Positions 35,976 through 45,657 of a DNA stretch of 64,000 bases are shown here, in pieces. Every line of letters begins with the position of its first letter. The stretch's first letter is position 1. The DNA is taken from positions 124,001 to 188,000 of the forward strand of contig NZ_KB899334.1 in NCBI RefSeq assembly GCF_000378165.1, in the 5' to 3' direction. Under the pieces are notes generated by a model, which saw only the letters and a program-made list of their open reading frames with translations, made no database searches and was not told the DNA's origin. The DNA comes from Saccharibacter floricola DSM 15669. GTDB lineage: Bacteria > Pseudomonadota > Alphaproteobacteria > Acetobacterales > Acetobacteraceae. Position numbers and translations under genes: made by a program.

Positions 35976-37343
35976 CTACTTGCCATCCTGCTGCACAAAA
36001 GGATTGCGGCTTCCGCGTAGCTGCAAACGAATCGGCGTTCCCGGTAAATGGAAGGTTTCACGCAGTCCATTGACCAAATAGCGCTTATAACTATCGGGCA
36101 CCTGCTCAGCACGCGTTCCAAAAACAACAAAGGTTGGAGGACGTGACTTCACCTGAGTAATGTAACGTAGCTTTAAACGCCGCCCATCAACTAAGGGCGG
36201 TTGGTGCTTCTCAAGCGCATCTTCAAACCAGCGATTGAGGTCACTCGTCCCAACACGAGCATTCCATACCTCACTCGCACGGCGCACAGTTGGTAAGAGA
36301 CGACGTACCCCTTCGCCCGTCAGCGCAGAGAATGTCACAACCGGAATTCCGCGCATCTGCGCTAATGAAATCTCGATACGGTCAGAAATAGCCCGGCGTG
36401 TTGCCTGACGGTCTGTCACCATATCCCACTTATTTAAAGCGAGAACACACGCCCGGCCTTCACGCTCAATCAAACGCGCAATCTGCAAATCTTGCTCGTC
36501 AATGCCGCGGTCTGCATCAAGTACGAGGACAACCACTTCTGCCATCTTCATCGCTTCAATGGAGGCAGACACTGAAACACTTTCAAGGCCCGCTTTTACG
36601 CGTGCCCGTTTACGCATACCGGCCGTATCCACGACCTCAATTGGGCCATTCTCATCTTCAAGCCACGCACTAACAGCATCGCGCGTCAAACCCGCCTCAG
36701 GGCCTGTGATCATGCGTTCTTCGCCCAGTAAGGCATTCAGTAGCGTTGACTTACCAGCATTAGGACGGCCGATAATTGCCATCCGTAAAGGTTTAACAGC
36801 CTCTTCTTCCTCTACAGTATCATGCTTGGGAAGATGTTCAGCAATCACCGACATAAGGTCAGCCATGCCTTCCCCATGCTCTGCGGAGACAGCAAGAGGC
36901 GTTCCCAACCCTAACGAATAGGCATCATACGCCCCTTGCACACCTGCACGCCCCTCAGCCTTGTTGGCGACCAACAGGACAGGACGATTTTGACGGCGCA
37001 GCCAGTTCGCAAAATGCGCATCAGCCGGCGCGATACCAGAACGCGCATCCACGCAGAACAAGACGAGATCCGCCTGTGCGATACCTTGCTCTGACGATGC
37101 TCGCATCCGCCCAAAGAGCGTTTCTGGCGCAGCTTCTTCCAGCCCAGCCGTATCAATTAAACGAACACGATGACCGCGTAACAAGGCTTCACCTTCTTTA
37201 CGATCACGCGTAACGCCGGGTTCATCGGACACAATCGCCCGACGACGCCCAATCAACCGATTAAATAACGTCGATTTCCCGACATTGGGCCGCCCAACGA
37301 CAGCCACGACAGGCAGTTGTCCTGCCTTGTTTTTATCAACCAT
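35976..37343 (-). CDS. der: Der (EngA), double GTPase for 50S ribosome assembly
   Basis: 455-residue GTPase with two tandem G domains and a C-terminal KH-like domain, the hallmark of Der. First domain: GRPNVGKSTLFN, DTAGLEE, NKAE. Second: GRPNAGKSTLLN, DTAGMRKR, NKWD. The KH-like part ends near LPGTPIRLQLRGSRNPF. ATG 37343 is chosen since it gives the normal N-terminus (VDKNKAGQLPVVAVVG) and overlaps bamB by eight bases; a start at 37361 would add six residues. bamB and yfgM precede it, the conserved yfgM-bamB-der order. Confidence 0.96.
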   Translation of the reverse strand: MVDKNKAGQLPVVAVVGRPNVGKSTLFNRLIGRRRAIVSDEPGVTRDRKEGEALLRGHRVRLIDTAGLEEAAPETLFGRMRASSEQGIAQADLVLFCVDARSGIAPADAHFANWLRRQNRPVLLVANKAEGRAGVQGAYDAYSLGLGTPLAVSAEHGEGMADLMSVIAEHLPKHDTVEEEEAVKPLRMAIIGRPNAGKSTLLNALLGEERMITGPEAGLTRDAVSAWLEDENGPIEVVDTAGMRKRARVKAGLESVSVSASIEAMKMAEVVVLVLDADRGIDEQDLQIARLIEREGRACVLALNKWDMVTDRQATRRAISDRIEISLAQMRGIPVVTFSALTGEGVRRLLPTVRRASEVWNARVGTSDLNRWFEDALEKHQPPLVDGRRLKLRYITQVKSRPPTFVVFGTRAEQVPDSYKRYLVNGLRETFHLPGTPIRLQLRGSRNPFVQQDGK

Positions 37344-38751
37344 ATGCGCGCAGCACACCATCTTGCGTCAGTGCCAGTACTTTCCCATCGCATACAATAG
37401 GTTGCACCTGACAGGAGGCCGGAATGGAAGAAGAACCTTCCACCTTCCCCGTTATTGCATCAACCACCACCATGCCGTCTTCCGGCAAGGAGGAGAAACA
37501 AACGATCTTATTTTCAACAAGCAATGGCCCAACCCATTGCACACTCCCTTTCTGGGCTTGTTCATTTTCAAAACGCCGAAGCTGCGTCACCCAACGCACT
37601 TGCCCCGTCAAACGATCCAGACAAGCAATTTGCTGGTCTAACGACACAACGTAGAGCCAGTCTCCACACACGCAAAGCGGGTTTTGGCTGCTGACTTCAC
37701 GCTCCCATAGGCGACGGCCAGAGCGCATATCAATCGCCACCATCACCTGGGACATAGAAACCGCATAGGCCGTGCCCCCAACAATCACAGGAGCCCCGCG
37801 CACACAGGCGAAATCGAGCATAGCCCCCAAACCATTACCACCACCTAAGCTATCGCTCCATACGACTTCACCCGACGTGGCACGCAGTGCGACAAGATCG
37901 CCACTACCAAATCCTGCCAACACGATGCCATTCACAATCGCAGGTGTCGCCTGCCCAAGAATACCAGTGCTGACCTCAGTGGCTTGGTACGACCATGCTT
38001 GACGCCCTGTTGCGGTCTCTAAAGCATAGAGACGCTCATCAATCGTGCTGAAGACCATCAAGCCGTTAACGATAGCAGGGGCTGAACGACCTGGAGTGAT
38101 GAGATCGACACTCCATTTTTGGCGTCCCGTCGCTGCATCAACAGCCAACGCTTGAGAGACACCATCCACAATATAAAGCGTGTTGCCGTCTAGGGCTAAA
38201 CCGCCACCAATATTCGTCGAACGCGTATGGCGAGCCGGTTGCAAATGCCATTGCAAGGAGAGCTGAGGCCAGCTCCATGCTCGTACATGGCCTTGCGCAT
38301 CAATGGTAAACATGCGCTGGTTGCCAATAACCGGCGGAGATTGCAACGCACCATGCTCATTAGGAATAATCGCGACTAAAGCAAGAAGACTCATTGGGTC
38401 TACCTGCGCCCCGATTGAATGCGTCCATGCCTTTTGAACGCCCGTCCACCGCGCATTAACCGCTTCATGCGAGGGAGTACGGCCATCTTGAGACCATTGT
38501 GTGACGTTCTCAACAGCAGGAAGCGTAATGGATGCAGTGTTCTTCTGGCTCACACTCAACCCTGCCCCAGTGGACAGAACATCAGAACGCCGGCCGGGTA
38601 AAGCTGGCTTGCGAGGGTCATCCTCAAACATGCCACAACCGCCAAAAGACGCGAGTGCCCCGCTGGCGCACGCCGCCTTTAGGAGAGCACGACGTGGCAC
38701 TCTCCTCACCTTTTCCTGCTCTTTATGTGAAGAACAAAAGCGACGAATCAT
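37336..38751 (-). CDS. bamB: BamB-like PQQ-repeat lipoprotein
   Basis: 471-residue β-propeller of the BamB family, part of the outer-membrane β-barrel assembly machine. Propeller repeats such as VDAATGRQKWSVDL, LETATGRQAWSYQ, LRATSGEVVWSD, IDMRSGRRLWER and LDRLTGQVRWVTQ are the tryptophan-docking type, which do not bind PQQ here. The N-terminus has a twin-arginine-like RRVPRRALLKAACAS and a lipobox-like FGGC (acylation site ~39). It overlaps yfgM by ATGA and der by eight bases. It is longer than E. coli BamB (~390) because of an extended N-terminal segment. Confidence 0.9.
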   Translation of the reverse strand: MIRRFCSSHKEQEKVRRVPRRALLKAACASGALASFGGCGMFEDDPRKPALPGRRSDVLSTGAGLSVSQKNTASITLPAVENVTQWSQDGRTPSHEAVNARWTGVQKAWTHSIGAQVDPMSLLALVAIIPNEHGALQSPPVIGNQRMFTIDAQGHVRAWSWPQLSLQWHLQPARHTRSTNIGGGLALDGNTLYIVDGVSQALAVDAATGRQKWSVDLITPGRSAPAIVNGLMVFSTIDERLYALETATGRQAWSYQATEVSTGILGQATPAIVNGIVLAGFGSGDLVALRATSGEVVWSDSLGGGNGLGAMLDFACVRGAPVIVGGTAYAVSMSQVMVAIDMRSGRRLWEREVSSQNPLCVCGDWLYVVSLDQQIACLDRLTGQVRWVTQLRRFENEQAQKGSVQWVGPLLVENKIVCFSSLPEDGMVVVDAITGKVEGSSSIPASCQVQPIVCDGKVLALTQDGVLRAYG

Positions 38752-39416
38752 CCAGCATCTCCCAATGTCTGCAACAACAAACCAGCCCGATCGCGTAAAG
38801 ATTCACTGCTATCTGGTGACATCTTTACTTCCACCAACAAACGACGCGCTTCATTTTTCTGAGCTTTTGTCGCATCAGCGCGCATATCCAAAACAGCCAA
38901 CCCTTCTCGAGCGAGCGAAGCCCAGCTTCCCCCTTCTTGCACGAGATTTTGATAACCTTGTCTTAACATCTCAGGAGAAGCCGTATCCATCTGCGCATTC
39001 AAGCTAAGATAACGTGCCATCTTCCTTAATGCAGGTTCGGCCTTTGTGTCATCTGAGACCTGCTTCCAAAGTGATAAAGCTTCAGACGTGTCGTGACTTT
39101 TTTGCTTGAGATCAGCCAAGGCCATAGCAGCATAGCCTCGCACACCTTGAGGAGCATGGGCAGCGAGGTCAGCCAATGTCCCAACGGCCTTAGGCTCCCC
39201 ATCCGGACTATTGCGCATTTGCATTGCGTCCATATAGGCAACAGAAGCCTTGTTTTGCGCGAGATGCAGCGTGTGTTGTTGCCACTCCCAAACACCAACG
39301 CCTACACCACAGGCGAGGATCACTCCAAGAGCCACGATTCCCACACGGCCTGCAATGGTTCGGATACGTTCAGCTTGCAGATCATCGTTGATCTCTTGGA
39401 TAAATTCGTCTGCCAC
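38748..39416 (-). CDS. YfgM-like TPR membrane protein
   Basis: 222-residue, single-pass inner-membrane protein. After a soluble 24-residue N-terminus comes a transmembrane helix (~22-42, VGIVALGVILACGVGVGVW) and a periplasmic TPR-like helical domain (ASVAYMDAMQM, YAAMALADLKQ, YLSLNAQMDT). YfgM is a SecYEG-associated chaperone in E. coli; the function here is by homology and by gene order with bamB and der. The gene starts a three-gene operon and is divergent from a glycosyltransferase. Confidence 0.85.
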   Translation of the reverse strand: MADEFIQEINDDLQAERIRTIAGRVGIVALGVILACGVGVGVWEWQQHTLHLAQNKASVAYMDAMQMRNSPDGEPKAVGTLADLAAHAPQGVRGYAAMALADLKQKSHDTSEALSLWKQVSDDTKAEPALRKMARYLSLNAQMDTASPEMLRQGYQNLVQEGGSWASLAREGLAVLDMRADATKAQKNEARRLLVEVKMSPDSSESLRDRAGLLLQTLGDAG

Positions 39417-39526
39417 GGTATTTCCCTGCTGGATCAGTCAGTTAACTGTAAGCAACCATACAGTGCCGCACCGCTGGCAGCAAACAGGCTAAACATGAAA
39501 GAGTTATAAAAAGGACGGAATAAATC

Positions 39527-40453
39527 ATGCCAGTCGTTAAAGTCCTCATGATGCAGAAAGATGAAGGCCCTCGTCTTGCGCGATGGCTGACACATTACGG
39601 GCAAATTTTCGGCATGAAGAATCTTATTCTTTTTGACAATGGATCCCAAGATCCCTTTACGCTTGCCCTTCTGAAAGAAGCGGAACGCCATGGATGTCAT
39701 GTGCGCTATGATCTCACTTCAACTGGAGATTTCCGGGAAAAAGGGCAGCATTTCACCAATGTTATTGCCTCTCTCGACCACGATGTGCATTACGATTTCG
39801 CGCTGCCTGTCGATTGTGATGAACTACTCTGTGCTTTTACTGAAGACGGTCTCTCCCTTCAGAAAGAAGCCATCTATGAAGAACTTGAACGTCTGAAACC
39901 CTGCCGTGGCCCTCTGACCATCAACCTATCTCTCTTCAACGTTCCACAGCAAGAAGGATGGTACGCTCCGCGTCGTCTCTTCCCCAAAGGCTTTGTACCA
40001 GCTCGCTGTGGGGCCCGAATCGACAATGGTCATCATTTCCCGACATCACAAGAAGAGCCCAACTCTACCCTAACACGTTTTACCTACCTCCATAATCATC
40101 ACCGCCCCTATCAAGAGATGATCGACCGCGCCAAGGCAAAGCTTGCTTTGGAGGTCAATGACATTTCTGACCTCGAAGAGTTACGCGAGCATGAAAGCAA
40201 AGGTCTTCCCGGTGGGCATCTCGTCCGAACAGTTTTGCAGAACCGCAGACAATATAACGCCACATATAACAATGAAGTGCAGCTCTATTTCCGCGGGAAC
40301 GGCATTTTACTCCGCCGCCCTCGCGAAAAAGAAGTGCGTATTTGGGATGCTCAACGCTATCTAGAACGTCATCCTGACACGGCGAGTTACGTTCCAGGGC
40401 CCCTCAGCCATTACCTGACATACGGGGCCCCAGAAGGACGCGAACTTCCCTAA
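39527..40453 (+). CDS. Glycosyltransferase family 2-like protein with C-terminal HYxxxGxxEGR motif
   Basis: 308-residue soluble protein. The first 140 residues fit a GT-A/GT2-type nucleotide-diphospho-sugar transferase: VKVLMMQKDEGPRLARWLTHY, LILFDNGSQDPFT and the metal-binding-like PVDCDELLC (D-x-D). The last ~45 residues carry a separate motif, DAQRYLERHPDTASY...LSHYLTYGAPEGREL, known from glycan-related and RTX-type proteins of alphaproteobacteria. The gene has a good AAGGA site before ATG 39527 and is divergent from yfgM. Acceptor and sugar are unknown; a surface polysaccharide is plausible. Confidence 0.8.
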   Translation: MPVVKVLMMQKDEGPRLARWLTHYGQIFGMKNLILFDNGSQDPFTLALLKEAERHGCHVRYDLTSTGDFREKGQHFTNVIASLDHDVHYDFALPVDCDELLCAFTEDGLSLQKEAIYEELERLKPCRGPLTINLSLFNVPQQEGWYAPRRLFPKGFVPARCGARIDNGHHFPTSQEEPNSTLTRFTYLHNHHRPYQEMIDRAKAKLALEVNDISDLEELREHESKGLPGGHLVRTVLQNRRQYNATYNNEVQLYFRGNGILLRRPREKEVRIWDAQRYLERHPDTASYVPGPLSHYLTYGAPEGRELP

Positions 40454-40460
40454 CCCTTCA

Positions 40461-41786
40461 TCAAGGCTGGAATGTTACCGTCTGTCCGACCTTTTCTTCA
40501 CATATTTCATCATCTTTCATGACGATATGACCACGAACGATCGTCGCGACAGGCCAACCTGTTACGGTGGTGCCATTGAAAGGCGTCCATCCAGCAGGTG
40601 ACGCAATCCAATCATTGGTGATTTCCCGCTGCTTCTTCATATCCACCAGCGTGAAGTCAGCATCAAACCCAACAGCTAACCGACCTTTATTCGGCACGCC
40701 ATAAACGCGTGCTGGCCCAGCGGCCATCACATCAGCAAGACGAGAAAGGCTCAACCGTCCTGCGTTCACGTGGTCAAGCATAACCGGAACGATCGTTTGC
40801 ACGCCTGTCAGACCAGAGGGGCATTCCAACCAAGGCTTCTGTTTTTCACCTAGAGGGTGTGGTGCATGATCTGAAGACACGACGTCCACGCGACCATCCC
40901 GAAGAGCCGCCCAGCTTTCCAGATAATGACGCTCATCATTGCGGATAGGCGGGTTCATGACCGACAGCCCCCCCAAACGCTCATAGGATTCTGGCCCCTG
41001 TTGCGTCAGATGGTTCGCCAACAACTCAACCGTTGCAATATCACGATGCTCTTTCAGGTAGAGCAGTTCCTCTTGGGTCGAGACATGCAGGATATGAACG
41101 GGGCGATTAACTTTATGGCCGAGCGCAACAATACGTTTCGTGCCACGGAATGCGCATTCTTCATCACGCCACTCCGCATGCATCCGATGAGGCTGCCCCA
41201 CATGAAAATGAGGGCGACGCTCCTGAAGGCGATATTCATCTTCTGAATGAAAGGCGACACGACGATGACCTGAGCGCAGCACCGCTTCAATCCCCTCATC
41301 GTCCTCAATCATCAGGTTCCCTGTTGAAGAACCCGCAAAGACTTTGACCGCACAAACGCCGGGTTCAGCTTCCATTTTAGCAAGCAATGGCGTGTTCTCA
41401 CGCGTCGCACCGATATACATCGCCACATCAATATGAGCGTTTTTCTCAATGTGCTGGCGCTTCCAGTCCAGCATGTCGATGCTGGTTACTGCAGGGTTGG
41501 TATTGGGCATATCAAAGACAGAGGTTATCCCGCCCAAAGCCGCGGCTTTCGTCCCTGTTTCAATCGTTTCTACTTCTGGACGACCAGGGTCACGCAGATG
41601 CACATGAGCATCAATCAAACCAGGCAGAACATGCAGCCCTGTTGCATCAATCTCCTGCTCTGCTTCATCTGACGCTGTCACCGAAAAAGACGCTATGCGC
41701 TTGTCTTTCACACCGATATCAGCCTGCGCCTCTCCCCATGGGAACACGCAGGTTCCATTACGGATAATCACATCATAGCGCATCAT
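40461..41786 (-). CDS. pyrC: Dihydroorotase, class I
   Basis: 441-residue zinc amidohydrolase that closes carbamoyl-aspartate to dihydroorotate. Metal ligands are in DAHVHLRDPG, the carboxylated lysine in AVKVFAGSSTG, and the late aspartate in SSDHAPH. The MMRYDVII start at 41786 has an AGGGAGA site; a start at 41810 would lack it. It overlaps the GT9 gene by 14 bases. Together with pyrE (13.9 kb) it serves UMP synthesis. It terminates eight bases from the convergent glycosyltransferase gene. Confidence 0.93.
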   Translation of the reverse strand: MMRYDVIIRNGTCVFPWGEAQADIGVKDKRIASFSVTASDEAEQEIDATGLHVLPGLIDAHVHLRDPGRPEVETIETGTKAAALGGITSVFDMPNTNPAVTSIDMLDWKRQHIEKNAHIDVAMYIGATRENTPLLAKMEAEPGVCAVKVFAGSSTGNLMIEDDEGIEAVLRSGHRRVAFHSEDEYRLQERRPHFHVGQPHRMHAEWRDEECAFRGTKRIVALGHKVNRPVHILHVSTQEELLYLKEHRDIATVELLANHLTQQGPESYERLGGLSVMNPPIRNDERHYLESWAALRDGRVDVVSSDHAPHPLGEKQKPWLECPSGLTGVQTIVPVMLDHVNAGRLSLSRLADVMAAGPARVYGVPNKGRLAVGFDADFTLVDMKKQREITNDWIASPAGWTPFNGTTVTGWPVATIVRGHIVMKDDEICEEKVGQTVTFQP

Positions 41787-42705
41787 TTCTCTCCCTCTGC
41801 GAGGCACCATCTTCTGTTAACTGAAAAAGACGAAAGGCGGCCTCTTTCACATCATCGACCTTTAATTGCTCCATCTTCCCCTCACCTTCAATGCCTGGCG
41901 CGCAAACTGTCATCGTATAAGGGCCTACCGGTGCATATTGCGACACACAGCTCGGCCCAAAAAGCCCCAGAGTTGGCACAGAAGAGGCTGCGGCTAAATG
42001 CATTAAGCCAGAATCATTTCCCACAAAAAGCCGGCATTGCCCCAGCAGACACGCAACATCTTCAATAGGGTAACGCCCCCCTAGATCATAGGCGTAGGGC
42101 AGAGCCTCCACCACAGGACGTGCCTGTTCATATTCCGCCTCACCTGGCCCATAGAAAATCACAGGGTGCAGACCCAATGTCTCCAACGCTCGCGCTAAGG
42201 CAACAAAAGAAGCTGCTGACCAAGCCTTAACCGGGCTCCCCGCCGTTGGTGCCAACGCAACCCATTGGTGTTGCTTAGGTAATATAGAGCGCCGTTTTGC
42301 TACTCTCTCTTGGCTGAGCCAAAGACGCGGCTTTGGGATGTCGACCCATCCCAAAGCATGTGCATGCTGCGTAATTTTATGACCGGGCCGGCGTCCTCCT
42401 TTTACGAGCACACGATGGCGCGCCCAGAGACCAAAACCAACAAGCGAAGACCGCAGATCCACCACCATAAACCAGCGCTGGGTAACGCATTTCCTCCATA
42501 ACGACAGCCAATGTCGGTTATAGCTGCGCTTGTTGAGCGCAATGACAGCCTCACAACGGGGAACATTCTGGAACAATCCTGTCACCGTTGGGCCGCATGC
42601 AATCGTAAAACGTGCCTGCGGATAACGCTCCACAAGCGCAGATAACACGGCCATTGACAAAACAGCATCACCAAGCCTGTGAGCCGTAATGAAAAGGATC
42701 TTCAT
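41773..42705 (-). CDS. GT9 (heptosyltransferase-type) glycosyltransferase
   Basis: 310-residue ADP-heptose:LPS-heptosyltransferase family protein with two Rossmann-like domains. N-terminal MKILFITAHRLGDAVLSM and C-terminal FVGNDSGLMHLAAASSVPTLGLFGPS are the family marks, with ALAPTAGSPVKAW in the donor-binding half. It may add heptose to the LPS core, but acetic acid bacteria often lack classical heptose cores, so the sugar is uncertain. ATG 42705 overlaps the dnaQ stop (ATGA); ATG 42720 would add five residues. Confidence 0.88.
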   Translation of the reverse strand: MKILFITAHRLGDAVLSMAVLSALVERYPQARFTIACGPTVTGLFQNVPRCEAVIALNKRSYNRHWLSLWRKCVTQRWFMVVDLRSSLVGFGLWARHRVLVKGGRRPGHKITQHAHALGWVDIPKPRLWLSQERVAKRRSILPKQHQWVALAPTAGSPVKAWSAASFVALARALETLGLHPVIFYGPGEAEYEQARPVVEALPYAYDLGGRYPIEDVACLLGQCRLFVGNDSGLMHLAAASSVPTLGLFGPSCVSQYAPVGPYTMTVCAPGIEGEGKMEQLKVDDVKEAAFRLFQLTEDGASQRERNDAL

Positions 42706-43400
42706 CCTTCCCGCAGCCATAATGGGTCGTTCAGCTCGGCAATAAAAGCCTTATGACGCTCCAACTCCTCATACTCAGGAGGTGCCATCGGTCGCGGAGT
42801 GCGGCCTGTCACCACACGGCGTTTAGGGCGGCCCGTCTCTGCATCATTCGCACGCTCAGGCCCTGCAAGCCCAAGCCCGCGCTGCCGCCCACCAATCAAC
42901 TCCACATACACGTCAGAGAGAAGACGACAATCAAGCAACGCGTTGTGAGTGCCACGCTCAGAGAGATCAATGCCAAAGCGTCGACACAGCGCATCCAAGC
43001 TCGCAGGCATTCCGGGATATTTCTTGCGCGCCATAATGACTGTATCAATCGCACGGCTGTCATAATCCAACTCAGCCCGGCCGCAATTTTTGAGCTCCGC
43101 ATTGATAAATTTAAAGTCAAACGGCGCATTATGCGCAATCATCCGACTGTCACCGACAAATGCTAGAAAATCATCGGCAATTTGCGCAAAAATTGGCTTA
43201 CCTTTGAGATCATCTAACGTGAAACCATGCACACGCGTAGCTTCAGCAGGAATATCCCGCTCTGGATTGATCAAAACATGGTAATAATTCTCTGTGCGTA
43301 GATCATTCACCAACTCCAGCGCCGCAATCTCGATCACTCGATCTCCCTGCACTGGGTCCAGACCTGTTGTTTCTGTATCAAAAAGGATCGTGCGGGACAT
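42702..43400 (-). CDS. dnaQ: DNA polymerase III epsilon subunit (3'-5' proofreading exonuclease)
   Basis: 232-residue proofreading subunit with DEDDh exonuclease motifs: ExoI D8/E10 in FDTETTGLD, ExoII in AHNAPFDFKF, and ExoIII with the general-base His in THNALLDCR. A basic C-terminal tail (GRPKRRVVTGRTPRPMAPPEYEE) should bind the polymerase α subunit. ATG 43400 is preceded by GAGGAAA; the frame extends to 43436 without conservation. It sits between coaE and a GT9 gene. Confidence 0.95.
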   Translation of the reverse strand: MSRTILFDTETTGLDPVQGDRVIEIAALELVNDLRTENYYHVLINPERDIPAEATRVHGFTLDDLKGKPIFAQIADDFLAFVGDSRMIAHNAPFDFKFINAELKNCGRAELDYDSRAIDTVIMARKKYPGMPASLDALCRRFGIDLSERGTHNALLDCRLLSDVYVELIGGRQRGLGLAGPERANDAETGRPKRRVVTGRTPRPMAPPEYEELERHKAFIAELNDPLWLREG

Positions 43401-43407
43401 GGTTTCC

Positions 43408-44025
43408 TCACATTGATGAGAGCTCGCCTGTTTCAAGGCGATGGATCAGCGCATGAATCTGCCGCGCTAGATGCCCGCGCGACAACCCTGTTTGTAGCAC
43501 AATATCAGCACGTTTCTTCCGTTCATGGTCAGACATTTGCCGTGCAATCAGCAGCCGCGCTTCAGCCTCGCTCATCCGCCCCCCTTCACGAGAACGCTTG
43601 CGAATACGCGCGAGCCTAACAGAGAGCGGTGCGTGAACCAGAACGACAAGGTCACATTCTTTATCGGCCCCCGTTTCCCACAATAATGGAATATCCAACA
43701 CACAGAAACGCACGTTTTGCTGGCGACAAATGTGCAAAAAAGTCTGGCGCTCCTGCCTGACAAGAGGGTGCATAATCCCTTCAAGGACAGGGAGCACGTT
43801 CTCATCTCGCGCGACTAACTCACGCAGTTTCCCACGATGAAGGACACCATCATGCACAATATCAGGGAAAGCCTGTGCAAGAGCCGCAATAGCGCGGCCA
43901 TGCGGCCTTTGCAGCGCCTTAACACAGGCATCTGCATCAAAAACTGGGACGCCAGCACGCTGAAAAAGATCAGAAGCTGTGCTCTTTCCCGCCGCCATCC
44001 CGCCTGTCAGGCCCAAAACCAGCAT
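43408..44025 (-). CDS. coaE: Dephospho-CoA kinase
   Basis: 205-residue P-loop kinase catalysing the last step of CoA synthesis. Walker A is TGGMAAGKST (7-16); the family motifs FDADACVKALQ and LDIPLLWETGAD are clear. dnaQ follows after seven bases and aroE precedes by four, making coaE part of the seven-gene minus-strand run from tlpA to pyrC. aroE-coaE-dnaQ is a known alphaproteobacterial order. Confidence 0.96.
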   Translation of the reverse strand: MLVLGLTGGMAAGKSTASDLFQRAGVPVFDADACVKALQRPHGRAIAALAQAFPDIVHDGVLHRGKLRELVARDENVLPVLEGIMHPLVRQERQTFLHICRQQNVRFCVLDIPLLWETGADKECDLVVLVHAPLSVRLARIRKRSREGGRMSEAEARLLIARQMSDHERKKRADIVLQTGLSRGHLARQIHALIHRLETGELSSM

Positions 44026-44029
44026 AGAT

Positions 44030-44875
44030 TTACTCTATTATTTCTAGGTTTAAATCATGCGCAAGCAAATCGAAGACCGTTTTATCCACGTCAGGTAGCA
44101 CACCAAACCAACGCTCAAACCCAGCACGCGCTTGATAGATAAGCATGCCCAGACCATCGACAGTTTGCCATCCACGCTTTTGAGCCGCTTTAAGTAAAGG
44201 CGTTTGACGGGGTGTATAGACAATATCAGCAACACGAAGCCCCTCATGGCCATCGGCAAGAGCCGCATTCCAATCGAAGTCTGGCTGCCCGTTCATCCCC
44301 AGTGATGTTGCATTAACGAGTATTGAAGCCCCTGCGAGCTGTTCAGGCCACTCTTCCCACGCAATGACCTCGCCAGCGCCTAACGCATTCACAAGGGCAC
44401 GTGCTCGCTCAAGAGAACGGTTTGTAATAAGAACATCACAGCCATGATCCAGCAAAGACGCCGCAACCGCACGCGCCGCACCTCCCGCTCCAAGGATCAA
44501 GACTTTTCCCATGACACTCACACCATGAGCGGCAAGATTATCGCAAAAGCCAACGCCATCTGTGCAGTCCCCAACAATCTCTCCTTGGTCGAAGGATAAG
44601 GTATTCACCGCACCAGCTCGTCGCGCCACAGTTGTGAGACGATCACACACATGGAAGACCGCCTCTTTATGAGGAATCGTCACATTTGCCCCACGAAAGC
44701 CCGCCGCAACAAGCCCATGAACGGCTGTTTTAAGCTGTTTGGGCGGCACTGGAAGTGGTACATAGGCGCCATTAACCTGATAGGTGCGGCACCAATAATT
44801 ATGCAGCAGCGGAGAGCGTGAATGACTCACCGGCCAGCCAATCACACCGGCCAGACGTGTTTCCCCATTAATCAT
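44030..44875 (-). CDS. aroE: Shikimate dehydrogenase
   Basis: 281-residue NADPH-dependent enzyme that reduces 3-dehydroshikimate. The substrate site SHSRSPLLHNYW and VTIPHKEAVF (catalytic Lys) are present, then the nucleotide-binding GAGGAARAVAASLL and NRSLERA. The start overlaps the upstream N-formylglutamate amidohydrolase-like gene by ATGA. It supplies the pathway finished by aroC at 20 kb. Confidence 0.95.
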   Translation of the reverse strand: MINGETRLAGVIGWPVSHSRSPLLHNYWCRTYQVNGAYVPLPVPPKQLKTAVHGLVAAGFRGANVTIPHKEAVFHVCDRLTTVARRAGAVNTLSFDQGEIVGDCTDGVGFCDNLAAHGVSVMGKVLILGAGGAARAVAASLLDHGCDVLITNRSLERARALVNALGAGEVIAWEEWPEQLAGASILVNATSLGMNGQPDFDWNAALADGHEGLRVADIVYTPRQTPLLKAAQKRGWQTVDGLGMLIYQARAGFERWFGVLPDVDKTVFDLLAHDLNLEIIE

Positions 44876-45657
44876 GTGCTTTGTCCTTTTCGTCTATCCC
44901 AAAAACGCGGCAACAAGCGGGCAAGACGCTCAATCCACTGCTCTTGTCCTTCTTTATGAGCGATCTGGTCTTGTCGAATTTCAATTTCCAGCGCCGGCAA
45001 TTGCCGCGTCGCGCCATGATGAGGCACCGTATATTCGTTTAAAGGATTAAGCACGTAAGGCTGATTGTCCCCTACGCATAGCCCACCTTCCTCTTCTAAG
45101 AGCTGGCGCATGATCTGAGCACTTTTGGGGTCATGATCGTGTAATAGTCCGACATGCCATGGCCGCTGCTCGGCCTCTGGCCCTTTCATATGCGGTGTAA
45201 AACTATGCAAAGAGACAAAAACTGTTTCTTCTTCCCCTTGCTGGTCTAACAAACGATCAATCTGGTCATGATAAGCGTGCAAGATAGCCTCTTCTCGCGC
45301 TTCTCTCTCATGAGCCGATAAAGAGTTATTAGCGGGAATCAGAGTTTCATCACTGATAGCAGGGATAGAGGTGGCATGCCCAGCAGCGCGGTTACAGTCG
45401 ATAACCAAACGTGAATACACCTGTTCGATCAGCGCACATCCCAGACGATCCCGCAGTCCGTATCCAACCTCACGAATACCAATGTCATAAGCAATATGGC
45501 GCTCCCACTGCTCATCCGACAATCCCATATCCCCTAGTCGTTGGGGAACCTGACGCCCTGCATGATCACTGACGAGTAAAAACGGCGAGCGTTGGCGTGC
45601 TGGCCACACATGATAAGGGGCCGGGTCATGAGTGCTTAAGAAAGAAGGCTCTGTCAT
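44872..45657 (-). CDS. N-formylglutamate amidohydrolase family protein
   Basis: 261-residue zinc hydrolase-like protein of the FGase family (acting on N-formylglutamate in some histidine-degrading bacteria). Conserved residues include LLVSDHAGRQVP, SRLVIDCNR and the HSFTPHM metal site. No histidine-utilisation genes are near, and its place in a housekeeping operon suggests another amidase or peptide role, so no symbol is given. It overlaps tlpA (ATGA) upstream and aroE downstream. Confidence 0.85.
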   Translation of the reverse strand: MTEPSFLSTHDPAPYHVWPARQRSPFLLVSDHAGRQVPQRLGDMGLSDEQWERHIAYDIGIREVGYGLRDRLGCALIEQVYSRLVIDCNRAAGHATSIPAISDETLIPANNSLSAHEREAREEAILHAYHDQIDRLLDQQGEEETVFVSLHSFTPHMKGPEAEQRPWHVGLLHDHDPKSAQIMRQLLEEEGGLCVGDNQPYVLNPLNEYTVPHHGATRQLPALEIEIRQDQIAHKEGQEQWIERLARLLPRFWDRRKGQST

